A DNA stretch of 64,000 bases from Rhodoligotrophos defluvii (GCF_005281615.1 NZ_SZZM01000001.1:1645455-1709454), one strand, 5' to 3'; counted from the first letter of the stretch, positions 51,468-60,102 are shown. Notes: generated by a model from the letters alone, not told the origin. Program-made: numbers and translations.

Positions 51468-52568
51468 ATGGATCAAGGACAGCACGGCGGGGCCAAAGCT
51501 CCGTTCGCCCATGTCGCAGCATTTGCCGTGGGGCTCATGGTCGGCTGGCGCCTTCTGGCTTCGCGGGGCGGCACGGCGCGCGGCCTCGCCGAGCCCACTC
51601 GGCCGTCCCGACCCGCCACGCGGGAGAACCGCGGCCGCACGGCTCTGTCGCCTGCCGGCATACCGCCGCGCGGATGGTGGGATGTCATCACCCGTGTCTA
51701 CCACGAAATGACCAATGACCGGATTATGGCGGTCGCCGCTGGGGTCACCTTCTACACCATGCTGGCCCTGTTCCCGGGCATCGCCGCCTTCATCTCGCTC
51801 TATGGCCTGCTGGCCGACACGGCAGCCATCACCGAACACTTGCGCATGCTCGAAACACTGCTCCCCGCCGGGGCCGTGGACATCATCCGCGGCCAGCTGG
51901 AAGCGATAACCGCCGAAGGCCGCGGCTCGCTGGGCGTGACGTTCTTCATTGGCTTGGGCGTGGCCCTGTGGAGCGCGAGCGCCGGCGTGCGGGCGCTGAT
52001 GGATGCGCTGAACGTGGTCTATGAGGAACAGGAGAAGCGCAGCTTCATCATCGTTTATGGGCTTGCGCTGTTGTTCACCATCGGGGCGGTCGTTCTCGGC
52101 ATGGTCACCATCGGCGGGGTGGTCGCCGTGCCGATCCTCCTCCGCTATATCGGCCTGGGCTCGACTGCCGAGGCCATCCTCGCTTGGCTTCGCTGGCCCA
52201 TACTCTATGGGTTCTTCGTGATCGCGATCGGCTCAATTTACCGCTACGGACCGAGCCGCGACCAGGCGAAATGGCGCTGGGTGATCTGGGGCGCCGCGCT
52301 GGCTGGCTTGCTCTGGCTTGCGGCATCCGGCCTGTTCTCCTGGTACGTGGCCAATTTCGGCTCCTATAACGAGACCTATGGCTCGTTGGGCGCCGTCATC
52401 GCCTTCATGACCTGGATCTGGCTCTCCATGGTGGTGATCCTGGTCTGTGCCGAGCTCAACGCCGAGATGGAGCATCAGACCGCCCGCGACACGACCCGCG
52501 GGCCGGCGCAGCCATTGGGCCAGCGCAACGCCTACATGGCCGACAGGGTTGCTCCTGCCAGCGACTAA
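51468..52568 (+). CDS. YihY/BrkB (UPF0761) family inner-membrane protein
   Basis: 366 residues. After a basic, Pro-rich N-terminal region of about 85 residues come the family blocks DRIMAVAAGVTFYTMLALFP and LWSASAGVRALMDALNVVYE, followed by six helices in all, with GSIYRYGPSRDQAKWRWVIW and WLSMVVILVCAELNAEMEHQ near the end. The family was once called ribonuclease BN in error; a transport or envelope role is likely. It is 133 bp downstream of the SIR2-like gene, across a repeat. Confidence 0.9.
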   Translation: MDQGQHGGAKAPFAHVAAFAVGLMVGWRLLASRGGTARGLAEPTRPSRPATRENRGRTALSPAGIPPRGWWDVITRVYHEMTNDRIMAVAAGVTFYTMLALFPGIAAFISLYGLLADTAAITEHLRMLETLLPAGAVDIIRGQLEAITAEGRGSLGVTFFIGLGVALWSASAGVRALMDALNVVYEEQEKRSFIIVYGLALLFTIGAVVLGMVTIGGVVAVPILLRYIGLGSTAEAILAWLRWPILYGFFVIAIGSIYRYGPSRDQAKWRWVIWGAALAGLLWLAASGLFSWYVANFGSYNETYGSLGAVIAFMTWIWLSMVVILVCAELNAEMEHQTARDTTRGPAQPLGQRNAYMADRVAPASD

Positions 52569-52646
52569 GTCGCCAGCGACTGAGTGTGGCTCACGCCTCG
52601 CGGAACCGACGCGCATCCCGCGTTTTGACGGACAGCGGAGGTGTGC

Positions 52647-53750
52647 ATGAACGACATTTCGCCGATCATCGAGACCATTCAGCGGCAGCTGACCTGGCTG
52701 CCGCCGTGGTTCGCCAGCGTTGTGCTGCTCGTGCTCGGAGCGCTGGTCGCCTGGTGGGTGCACGAACTGGTCTTCCGGCTGGTGATGCGCCACCTGCGGA
52801 ACGCGAGCCTGTTCAAGCGGTCGGTGGTGTCGCGGACGCGAGGGCCCACCCGTCTCGCCTTTCTCATGATCGGCATCGTCCTGGCGGCAAGCGTCGCGCC
52901 CTTGTCCAGGGACGGCGCAGGTGTGCTTCAGCAGATCATGCTGGTGGGCATCATCGTGCTGCTCGGCTGGATCGCGCTGACCGCGCTCCACATCTGGACG
53001 GTCCTCCACCTGCGCCGCTTCAAGCTCGATTCGACCGACAACCTGTTGGCGCGGAAACATGTCACCCAGACGCGTATTCTGCAGCGGGTGGCGGCGATGC
53101 TGATCGTGCTCGTCACCATCTCAGCCGCCCTCATGACCTTCGAGGGCGTTCGGCAATATGGGGTGAGCCTGCTCGCCTCCGCGGGGGCGGCCGGTATCGT
53201 GGTCGGCCTCGCCTTGCAGCCGATCCTCAAGAACCTGGTGGCGGGCGTGCAGCTGGCCCTCACCCAGCCCATCCGCATCGACGATGCGCTGCTGGTGGAG
53301 AACGAATGGGGCAACGTGGAGGAGATCCGCTCGACCTATGTGGTCGTCCGCCTATGGGACTGGCGCCGGCTGATCGTGCCCCTGAGCTATTTCATGGAAA
53401 AGCCTTTCCAGAACTGGACGCACGAGGGCTCTGAGATCATCGGTAGCGCCTTCCTCTACACCGATTTCACCGTGCCCGTGCCGGAGCTCAGGCAGGAGCT
53501 GGAGCGGATCGTGCGGGAGACCCCGCTCTGGGATGGACGGGTGGTCAACCTGCAGGTCACCGATCTCAAGGAGAACACCATGGAGATTCGCATCCTGGTG
53601 AGCGCGGAGAATGCCGGCAAGGCGTTCGAGCTCCGGTGCTACGTCCGGGAGAAGATGATCGGCTTCCTGCAGAAGCAATACCCCAACGCCCTGCCGCGGG
53701 TCAGGATGGATCTCGTCAGCGACCGGCCGCCTGCTCCTGACCTTCACTGA
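52647..53750 (+). CDS. MscS-family mechanosensitive channel
   Basis: 367 residues; GGAGG lies five bases before ATG 52647. Four helices precede the pore-lining TM3 (GVSLLASAGAAGIVVGLALQ, then PILKNLVAGVQLALTQPIRI), followed by the beta domain (NEWGNVEEIRSTYVVVRLWD) and the C-terminal cage. It opens on membrane tension to release solutes after osmotic downshock. The N-terminus is longer than E. coli MscS by one helix pair. Confidence 0.92.
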   Translation: MNDISPIIETIQRQLTWLPPWFASVVLLVLGALVAWWVHELVFRLVMRHLRNASLFKRSVVSRTRGPTRLAFLMIGIVLAASVAPLSRDGAGVLQQIMLVGIIVLLGWIALTALHIWTVLHLRRFKLDSTDNLLARKHVTQTRILQRVAAMLIVLVTISAALMTFEGVRQYGVSLLASAGAAGIVVGLALQPILKNLVAGVQLALTQPIRIDDALLVENEWGNVEEIRSTYVVVRLWDWRRLIVPLSYFMEKPFQNWTHEGSEIIGSAFLYTDFTVPVPELRQELERIVRETPLWDGRVVNLQVTDLKENTMEIRILVSAENAGKAFELRCYVREKMIGFLQKQYPNALPRVRMDLVSDRPPAPDLH

Positions 53751-53767
53751 CCTCGCACCGGGTGATC

Positions 53768-54610
53768 TCAGGCACTCCGCGTGGGAATGCGGCGCTCGAA
53801 ATAGCGGAACGCCACCACCAGGATCCCGGTCAGGCACATATAGACGAGGGCGAGGAACAGCAGCGGCTCGTAGACCAGGAACGTGTCCTGGCGGATGCGG
53901 GCCACCACCGCGTAGACGTCGATCACTGTGATGGTGGCAACCAGCGGGGTCGATTTGAGTTGCAGCACCATTTCGCCGTTCAGGGTCGGCAAGGCGCGCT
54001 GCACGGCCCGCGGTAGCCAGATGCGCCGCAGCATCGTGAACCGGCCCATGCCGAACGCCCGCGCCGCTTCCAATTCGCCCCGGGGTACGCCGGCAAAGGC
54101 CCCGCGCATCACCTCGCCCTCATAGCCGGCGAAGGAGAGGGTCAGGGCAAAGAGCCCATAGGGCCAGGCCTGACGCAGGTAGGGCCAGAGGAACGACTCG
54201 CGGATCTCCGGAATCTGGGGAAACAGCGAGCCCACGCCGTAATAGATGAGCCAAATCTGCAGGAGCAGTGGCGTCCCGCGGATCACCGTGCAGAAGCCCC
54301 GGGCGAGCCAGGACAAGGGCGCAGGGCCGGTGACCTGAACGAGCCCGAGCGGCACCGCCAGGAGGAAGCCGAGCAGCGCGCTCGAGAACAGCAGCAACAG
54401 GGTGTGCCAGACGCCGACGAGCAAAGCGGAGGAATACTCCGGCAGCCAGTCCCACCGCATGGTGAGCGCGAGATAAGCCACCAAGGCCGCCGCCAGCAGG
54501 ATCAGCAGGATGCGGTGCGGCATCAGGAGCGCGCGCAACCCGGTTGCCGGCTGGCCCGGCCGGGTGAGTGCTTTTGCAGCGGCAGCGTTGTCGAGCGTCT
54601 CGAAGGACAT
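53768..54610 (-). CDS. Polar amino-acid ABC importer permease, HisM type
   Basis: 280 residues, about five helices. The N-terminus carries a cytoplasmic extension of about 30 residues. Family blocks: FCTVIRGTPLLLQIWLIYYG and EAA loop EAARAFGMGRFTMLRRIWLP. It is the last gene of the HisP-J-Q-M type operon and begins 6 bp after the HisQ-type stop. Importers with this makeup take up basic or polar amino acids, or opines such as octopine and nopaline. Confidence 0.93.
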   Translation of the reverse strand: MSFETLDNAAAAKALTRPGQPATGLRALLMPHRILLILLAAALVAYLALTMRWDWLPEYSSALLVGVWHTLLLLFSSALLGFLLAVPLGLVQVTGPAPLSWLARGFCTVIRGTPLLLQIWLIYYGVGSLFPQIPEIRESFLWPYLRQAWPYGLFALTLSFAGYEGEVMRGAFAGVPRGELEAARAFGMGRFTMLRRIWLPRAVQRALPTLNGEMVLQLKSTPLVATITVIDVYAVVARIRQDTFLVYEPLLFLALVYMCLTGILVVAFRYFERRIPTRSA

Positions 54611-54616
54611 GGCACC

Positions 54617-55327
54617 CTAGCGAAAGCTCGGCAGGCCGCGGCGGGCGCGCCGCTCGGCCAGTCCGAAGATCACGTTCGAGATGAGCGTTATGAGCAGATA
54701 GAGCACGCCCGCCGCACAGAAGAACAGGAAATAGGCCTTGGTCGTGCCGCCGGCCTGGCGGGTCGCCAGTGTGAGCTCGGTGAAGCCGATGACGGCGAGC
54801 AGGGCGGTATCCTTGGTGGCGATGAGCCAAAGGTTGGAGAGCCCGGGAATGGCGTGGGGCAGCATGGCCGGCAAGGTCACCCGTCGCAGCGTCAGCAGGG
54901 GCGACATGCCGAAGGCGCGCGCCGCCTCGATCTCGCCGTGGGGTATGGCCTTGATCGCCCCGCGCAGCACTTCTGTCGAATAGGCGCCCTGCACGATCCC
55001 GATCACCATGATGCCGGCGGCGAGGCCGTTGATGTCCATGGCGCCGAGGCCGATGCTTGTCAGCAGCCGGTTCAGCAGGTCGGTTCCCGCGTAATAGATG
55101 ATCAGGATCAACACCAGCTCCGGCACCGCCCGGACGATGGTGGTGTAGCACTCCATGAGGTCGCGTGTGATCGGCCCGCCATAGAGCTTGCCGAACGCGC
55201 CCCCTATGCCGAGCAGCAAGCCGAGAAGATAGCCGCCGCCGGCGATCTTCATCGAGGTCAGCAGGCCCTGCAGCAGCAGGCCGCCCCATCCGGGCGGTGA
55301 GAGCGCCAGCAGCTCCCATTGGATCAT
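54617..55327 (-). CDS. Polar amino-acid ABC importer permease, HisQ type
   Basis: 236 residues, five helices. ECYTTIVRAVPELVLILIIY and EAA loop EAARAFGMSPLLTLRRVTLP identify it. It pairs with the HisM-type subunit. A 110-bp gap separates it from the binding-protein gene upstream; the gap is GC-rich and could hold a stem-loop that tunes relative expression, but no clear terminator is visible. Confidence 0.93.
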   Translation of the reverse strand: MIQWELLALSPPGWGGLLLQGLLTSMKIAGGGYLLGLLLGIGGAFGKLYGGPITRDLMECYTTIVRAVPELVLILIIYYAGTDLLNRLLTSIGLGAMDINGLAAGIMVIGIVQGAYSTEVLRGAIKAIPHGEIEAARAFGMSPLLTLRRVTLPAMLPHAIPGLSNLWLIATKDTALLAVIGFTELTLATRQAGGTTKAYFLFFCAAGVLYLLITLISNVIFGLAERRARRGLPSFR

Positions 55328-55437
55328 GAGCGTTCTCCGGTCCGGCGCGCCCGGCTTGCCCGCCTGTCAGCCAGAAGGCCGGGGGGCGGCCGCATCATAG
55401 CTGACGCGGCGCCCCAGCCCTATACGTCTCGTGAGCC

Positions 55438-56220
55438 TCAGCCACCATAGATGTCGAAATCAAAATACTTCTTCGAGAACTCGTCATACTTGCCGTTCTT
55501 GCGGATCTCGGCGATCGCCGCGTTCACCTTGGCCTTCAGCTCGTCGTCGCCCTTGCGCAGACCCACGCCAACACCCGGGCCGAGCACCTCCAGATCCTGG
55601 GCGACCTGCCCCTTCGACTCGCAGCAGGCCTGGGCCTCAGGCGTCTCCAAGAACGCTTCCACCGCGATGCTGTCGGCCTGGATGGCATCGATGCGGCCGG
55701 CGACCAGGTCCTGATTGGCTTCATCCTGAGTCTGGTAAATCTTGATTTCCGCGTCCTTGAAGTGCTTCTTGGCATAGTTCTCGTGAATGGTCGAGACCTG
55801 GACCCCCAGCACCTTGCCCTTCAGCCCCTCCGGTGTGGCGTCGAATTTCTCCGACTTCGCGCCGGCGACCATGGGCAGCGTGTTATAATACTTGTCGGAG
55901 AAGTCGATCGTCTTCATCCGCTCGGGCGTGATCGACATGGACGAGATGATCATGTCGATGCGCTTCGAGGTCAACGCGGGAATGATGCCGTCCCATGCCA
56001 CCGGTGTCAGCTCGCATTTGAGCTCGGCCGCCTCGCACATCGCGTTCATGAAGTCGATCTCCCAGCCCTTCCAGTTACCGGCCGCATCCGGCTCGGAGAA
56101 CGGCGGATACGGCTCGGCCGCAACGCCCACTTTCACCGTCTGCGTCTGCGCGGCAGCGGCGCCCGCGCCCAGGGTGATGGCCAAGGCCGCAACAGCAAGT
56201 TTCGCAAGCAATCCCTTCAT
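55438..56220 (-). CDS. Polar amino-acid periplasmic binding protein, HisJ/ArgT type
   Basis: 260 residues from ATG 56220. A signal peptide is clear (LLAKLAVAALAITLGAGAAA, cut near AAAQTQ). Family 3 features are VGVAAEPYPPFSEPDAAG, GWEIDFMNAMC, IDMIISSMSITPERMKTIDF and QVSTIHENYAKKHF. A CC pair near residue 203 (EAQACCESKG) could form a disulfide with another Cys. It should bind a basic or polar amino acid or opine for the HisQMP-type transporter. Confidence 0.93.
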   Translation of the reverse strand: MKGLLAKLAVAALAITLGAGAAAAQTQTVKVGVAAEPYPPFSEPDAAGNWKGWEIDFMNAMCEAAELKCELTPVAWDGIIPALTSKRIDMIISSMSITPERMKTIDFSDKYYNTLPMVAGAKSEKFDATPEGLKGKVLGVQVSTIHENYAKKHFKDAEIKIYQTQDEANQDLVAGRIDAIQADSIAVEAFLETPEAQACCESKGQVAQDLEVLGPGVGVGLRKGDDELKAKVNAAIAEIRKNGKYDEFSKKYFDFDIYGG

Positions 56221-56279
56221 TTTTTGAGCCCTCTTGTTCTGCTTAACGTGACAGGATTTCCATCCCAACTCTCGACACT

Positions 56280-57071
56280 TCACCGGACGGAACTCAGGAA
56301 TCTGACCAGCCGCTCGGACTTCGGCGCGGTGAACACTGTCTCGGGATCACCGTCTTCTTCCACGATGCCGTTGTGCAGGAACACGATGCGGCTCGCGACC
56401 TCGCGGGCGAACTTCATCTCGTGCGTCACCAGGATCATGGTGCGCCCCTCACGCACCAGGTCGCCGATTACCGTGAGCACTTCGCCCACCAGCTCCGGGT
56501 CGAGCGCCGAAGTCGGCTCGTCGAACAGCATGACATCCGGCTTGATGGCCAGCGCGCGCGCAATGGCCGCGCGCTGCTGCTGGCCGCCCGACAGGAAGGC
56601 CGGATAGACGTCGCGCTTGTCATAGAGGCCAACCCGCTCCAGCAGCGCGTTGGCGGTTTCGATGGCCTCTGCCTTGGGCACGCCCAGCACGTGCACGGGG
56701 ACCTCGATGACATTCTCGCGCAGCGTACGGTGCTGCCACAAGTTGAAGTTCTGGAACACCATGCCGAGGCGCGTGCGCATGCGCTGGACCTGCCGGCGGT
56801 CGGCGATCGTTTGCCCCCCATGCCCATCGGGCTTGGTCGCGATCTCTTCGCCGCGGATCTTCACGATCCCGGAGGTTGGCACCTCCAGCATGTTGATGCA
56901 GCGGAGCAGGGTCGACTTGCCGGAGCCGCTTGCACCGATGATGGCGATCACATCACCGTCATGCGCGGCCAAGGATACGCCCTTGAGGACTTCCAAGGGG
57001 CCGAAATACTTGTGGACATCGATGATCTCGACGGCAGGAACGCTCTTGGTTGCAAGCGGGTCCGCGCGCAA
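56280..57071 (-). CDS. Polar amino-acid ABC importer ATPase, HisP type
   Basis: 263 residues if started at the TTG at 57071, which follows GAGGGA by three to four bases; a TTG at 57098 would add nine residues, and no ATG is available before the Walker A. Walker A GASGSGKST, Q-loop MVFQNFNLWQHRT, signature LSGGQQQR, Walker B LFDEPTSALDPE and H-loop VTHEMKFARE. It is the first gene of the operon and is divergent from the TetR-type regulator. Confidence 0.92.
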   Translation of the reverse strand: MRADPLATKSVPAVEIIDVHKYFGPLEVLKGVSLAAHDGDVIAIIGASGSGKSTLLRCINMLEVPTSGIVKIRGEEIATKPDGHGGQTIADRRQVQRMRTRLGMVFQNFNLWQHRTLRENVIEVPVHVLGVPKAEAIETANALLERVGLYDKRDVYPAFLSGGQQQRAAIARALAIKPDVMLFDEPTSALDPELVGEVLTVIGDLVREGRTMILVTHEMKFAREVASRIVFLHNGIVEEDGDPETVFTAPKSERLVRFLSSVR

Positions 57072-57192
57072 TATTCCCTCGGCTCGTCGGCTCAACAACT
57101 ATCCGCCACGCGGTTGTGGCGCTCCTTGTCTTCCCCGGCGGGCCTTGTTTCTTGTCAATGCTCGCACCCCAGGCGCCGCCAGGCTCGATCTA

Positions 57193-57227
57193 TAATGCAC
57201 TTGAGAATGGGTTATTCAACTGCATAA
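57193..57227. promoter_or_regulatory. Imperfect inverted repeat in the HisP/TetR divergent promoter
   Basis: TAATGCACTTGA (57193-57204) and TCAACTGCATAA (57216-57227) are inverted copies matching at 10 of 12 positions with an 11-base spacer. The repeat covers a likely minus-strand promoter, with a TTGAAT -35 in the right arm and a TATAGA/ATTATA -10 in the left arm, so a bound repressor would block transporter transcription. The TetR-type protein encoded at 57264 is the obvious candidate. Confidence 0.5.
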
Positions 57228-57263
57228 TTAGGCGAACCATCCGGCGGCCGGTGGAGAACCGCA

Positions 57264-57959
57264 ATGCCTAAGCCAGATCCCGCAGGCTCCCACACCACGC
57301 GGCGGCGGTTTCGCCGGGTGGAGCAGCACGTCCGCAAGCAGGATCTGATTCGCGCAACATTGGATTGCGTGGCGGAAAAGGGGCTCCAGGCGGCAACCGT
57401 GCGCGAAGTGGCGGTGCGGGCCGGCGTGACCAACGGGCTGATCCGCCATTACTTCGCCTGCAAGGATCAGATGATCTACGAAGCCTACCGCGTGACGATG
57501 CAGGAGATGATCGTCATGGCGCGGTCGGCAGCAAGCGCCGCCCAGAGCCCGCGCGACCGGCTGCGGATCTTCATCGAAGCCAATCTCACCGAGCCGGTTC
57601 TGGACATCAGGCGGCTGACCTTGTGGGCGAGCTTCATCAGCCGCATCCACGTGGATGTGACCATGGCCGAGATCCACCGGGAGGGCTATCTCGGCTATTG
57701 CCGGGAATTCGAGGCGATGCTGGGCGACGTGCTGCGGGAGGCGGGCAGGGCAAGCAGCCCGGACTTGTGCCGCCGCTACGCGATCAAGCTCAATGCCATC
57801 ATCGATGGCCTGTGGCTCGAAGGGTGTCTGGCGAGCGAGCTGTTCCAGGGCGATGCGCTCGCCGCGATCGGCATCGAGGCGGCGGAAGCGGTGCTCGGCC
57901 TATCGCTGCGCGAGAAGCTGGTTGAGCCGCAGCGGCTGCGGGCGGTGGCGGGCGAGTAG
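57264..57959 (+). CDS. TetR-family regulator, BetI-like
   Basis: 231 residues; GGAG eight bases before ATG 57264. N-terminal helix-turn-helix (DLIRATLDCVAEKGLQAATV, then VRAGVTNGLIRHYFACKDQM) and a helical C-terminal domain (LTLWASFISRIHVDVTMAEI) resembling BetI. It faces the HisP-type operon and probably represses it until an inducer is bound. The basic Arg-rich N-terminus (TTRRRFRRVEQHVRKQ) may help DNA contact. Confidence 0.9.
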   Translation: MPKPDPAGSHTTRRRFRRVEQHVRKQDLIRATLDCVAEKGLQAATVREVAVRAGVTNGLIRHYFACKDQMIYEAYRVTMQEMIVMARSAASAAQSPRDRLRIFIEANLTEPVLDIRRLTLWASFISRIHVDVTMAEIHREGYLGYCREFEAMLGDVLREAGRASSPDLCRRYAIKLNAIIDGLWLEGCLASELFQGDALAAIGIEAAEAVLGLSLREKLVEPQRLRAVAGE

Positions 57960-57978
57960 ATGGACGATGTCCAGCCCG

Positions 57979-58378
57979 TCAATGTGCCTGGGACCTGAAG
58001 GTCGCTTTCATGTGTCGAAAATACCGGACCGCCTCGAGTAGCTGGTGGTGGCCGTTCGGTGGCAGGCGCACTCTCAGTCGGGCATTGCCGCGCAGCTGGA
58101 ATTCCAGAGCCAGTCGGGAAACATCCTCGATTGCAGGCTCTACACGGACGACCTCTGAATAGGGAGGCTCGGCATACTTCTCGCCTGCGAGATGTGCATC
58201 ATCGACCAGCGCCAGCAGGCGGGGAATTGCCGCCTCGAGCACAGGGGGTCGGCATGGCGAGCACGAGTTCTGGTCCTTTCTGGACCCGCGCGGAGACGAG
58301 GCACGTCTCGCCGGAATCTCGAATATCTGTTCCCGTGATTTCGGCAAGGTCGATCTCGAGTTTGTCTTTCCGAGCCAT
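57979..58378 (-). pseudogene. Small gene of unknown function broken by a +1 frameshift in a G run
   Basis: From ATG 58378, behind a good AAAGGA site, the frame reads MARKDKLEIDLAEITGTDIR and on to LVLAMPTP, then loses sense and stops after about 59 codons. Removing one base from the five-G run at 58244-58248 (plus strand) joins it to a second open stretch (PVLEAAIPRLLALVDDAHLA to MKATFRSQAH) that stops at 57979, giving one coherent protein of about 132 residues. The family is not recognised. Either a recent mutation or a sequencing error in the homopolymer could explain it. Confidence 0.6.
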
Positions 58379-58490
58379 TGTGTGTCCTTTCCATAAGCGT
58401 CCCTCGACGTCTGGAATGTGGAACCGACCCGTGAGATCCCGATATGTCTATGATGCTGCTAAAGCTTGCTCCCGAACCGGAAGTCCACGA

Positions 58491-58545
58491 AGCGAAAGGT
58501 GGAGACCGGCTTTCGGAAAAGACTATGCTCAAACAACGGATTAAA
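58491..58545. repeat. Remnant of a rhizobial-type palindromic repeat (half element, inverted)
   Basis: GAAAGGTGGAGACCGGCTTT, then CGGAAAAGACTATGCTCAAA and CAACGG, matches in reverse orientation the second half of the repeat at 42081, with several substitutions. It lies in the 280-bp gap between two small minus-strand genes; nothing else is evident in that gap. Confidence 0.55.
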
Positions 58546-58658
58546 GGAAAAACAACTCGCTGCGGCCTTCGGTTCGACAGCGAGTTCTTGAGGAGTTGGA
58601 TCGATCTTCAAAACCGCGGCTTGGAACAACCGATGCCGAGTCCCTGACAGCCTTCAGC

Positions 58659-58877
58659 TCAAGTCTCGAGCGCGCGTTGTTCCGCATAGGCCAGCACACG
58701 GCCAAGATCCGTGAACAAGCGGAATGCTTCGTCTGTGTCGCAAGACAAAATTTTTTCAGCGCCGTTCAGGTCGGAGAAGGCGAAAAAAACCACCTGATCG
58801 CCGTTCTCCCCTTCAACGCAAGACACCTGGTGATGCTGAAAATGCCGACTAGCTTGGCTCGTGCGTTCGAGGCCCAT
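58659..58877 (-). CDS. Small protein of unknown function (72 residues)
   Basis: A short open frame with good signals: an AAAGGG/AAGGGG-rich leader before ATG 58877 and a perfect TATAAT -10 at 58902-58897. The product (for example QVVFFAFSDLNGAEKILSCD and DEAFRLFTDLGRVLAYAEQR) looks like a folded alpha/beta protein rather than random sequence. I recognise no family. It is read in the same direction as the broken gene at 57979 and may be part of the same accessory patch. Confidence 0.55.
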   Translation of the reverse strand: MGLERTSQASRHFQHHQVSCVEGENGDQVVFFAFSDLNGAEKILSCDTDEAFRLFTDLGRVLAYAEQRALET

Positions 58878-58896
58878 TACCCCTTTTCCCTTTAAA

Positions 58897-58902
58897 ATTA
58901 TA
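58897..58902 (-). promoter_or_regulatory. -10 box for the 72-residue protein gene
   Basis: A perfect TATAAT on the minus strand, 19 bases before the start codon. The -35 region (about CTTACT) is weak. Confidence 0.4.
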
Positions 58903-59252
58903 CACTGTCAGTTAACATAGTAAGGTTTCGGCCGTCCAGGAGAAATGGGTTCTCTCGCGATGCTTTTCATTGCGGTTGATTCAAGAAGTTTGAGTTTTCC
59001 ACAACATGTGAGTCGGCCCGCGGGCGGACTGATCTATATTGTCAGTGTGGATACAAATTCATCGTGCTCGTGAATTTAGAATTATTTTTATCCGTATGCG
59101 CATAATTCTGCTGACTGGCGGAAACATTCTAAGATTTTTTCGCTAAGTGGCTATTCTCTTCAGGTGTATAATTGACACCGCATGATGACATGCGCTCAAA
59201 TAATCGGGATAAAGCACAAACACTGATCTTGTGTCTCGGGGGAGCGCAAATC
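58903..59252. other. AT-rich gene-free stretch between divergent accessory genes
   Basis: 350 bp clearly richer in A+T than the rest of the window. It contains a TATAAT at 59167-59172 on the plus strand that could serve the RadC-like gene, and an eight-base inverted repeat (AGAATTAT at 59078 and ATAATTCT at 59102) around a 16-base loop. No protein, tRNA or repeat family could be recognised in it. Confidence 0.5.
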
Positions 59253-59927
59253 ATGCAAGCTGAGAGAGTGGGAGCCCTCAAGAAGAGGGCTTGTTCGCTG
59301 CCGTCTGAAATCGCCACGGAAGGCATATCTGACAAGGAATTGTGGGAATATATTGTGGCGCGCGCCGTTCCGGAGGGCGATGCCTTTGCGGCGGCGGAAT
59401 GGATTTTGGAGAAGCACAAGCGCCTCGGCATAGCGCTTTGGGATTGTGAGAAACTCCCGATTTCTTCGCCGGTGGTGGAGGCGGTCTGTCGTGAAATTCG
59501 GTTCATGCTGGAGGTGTGCTGCCGCGTCTCGCGCGCCAAGCTCGAAAACGGCAGGGCGATAAAGCGCCATAGCGAGATTATCGAATATTGCAGAACAAGG
59601 CTGGCTTCGGAACAGCAGGAGCGATTTCATCTTCTCTGCTTCAACACGCGATTCACGCTTATGGCTGATGAAGCGCTTCCAACCCGGCAAGAACACGACA
59701 TTGGCGATTACCATAAGACGATCGCGCATCGCTCGCTTCATTTCGGCTCGTCGGCGATCGTTCTCGCCCAAAATCGCCCCTGTGGCGATCCTGCGCCATC
59801 ACAACGCGACGTTCAGCTCACGCAGGACGTGGTGAAGTGCCTCAAGCCTCTGGGCATTAGCGTCCTCGATCACGTGATTGTCGCACGCGGTCTTGTGACC
59901 AGCTTTCAGCAACTCGGCGTGCTCTAG
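59253..59927 (+). CDS. RadC-like JAB/MPN-domain protein with a degenerate metal site
   Basis: 224 residues from ATG 59253, which has GGGGGAG eight bases upstream; the frame is open back to 59172. The C-terminal half is the RadC JAB domain (RFHLLCFNTRFTLMADEAL, then LGISVLDHVIVARG). The JAMM motif H-x-H-x7-S-x2-D reads Gln173-x-Arg175-x7-Ser183-x2-Asp186 (AQNRPCGDPAPSQRD): both zinc-binding His are lost while Ser and Asp remain. The N-terminal helix-hairpin-helix of RadC is replaced by an unrelated helical region. RadC-type genes are often carried on mobile islands. Confidence 0.78.
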   Translation: MQAERVGALKKRACSLPSEIATEGISDKELWEYIVARAVPEGDAFAAAEWILEKHKRLGIALWDCEKLPISSPVVEAVCREIRFMLEVCCRVSRAKLENGRAIKRHSEIIEYCRTRLASEQQERFHLLCFNTRFTLMADEALPTRQEHDIGDYHKTIAHRSLHFGSSAIVLAQNRPCGDPAPSQRDVQLTQDVVKCLKPLGISVLDHVIVARGLVTSFQQLGVL

Positions 59928-60073
59928 GGGCTGCCTCCAGCCCAAGTCCCTGACAGTCCCAAAGCGTGGGTACGACGCGGGTGCTTATGTTCCCAGGGTG
60001 TCGCTCCGTTGGCATCGGGGCAGGCTCTTGATGAGCATGGCGCCCGCCAATCGTGGGAAAATACGTCAATCCA

Positions 60074-60102
60074 TTGACAAAAAATCGCGCTGATGGAATG
60101 CT
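60074..60102 (+). promoter_or_regulatory. Candidate promoter of the orphan binding-protein gene
   Basis: TTGACA at 60074-60079 with a poor -10 (AATGCT, 60097-60102) at 17-base spacing. The rest of the 253-bp gap 59928-60180 holds no gene that I can support. Confidence 0.3.

Noticed and set aside
52602-52624. EcfG-type promoter before the MscS gene
   Set aside because: GGAAC and CGTT are present but only 14 bases apart, shorter than the 16-17 needed.
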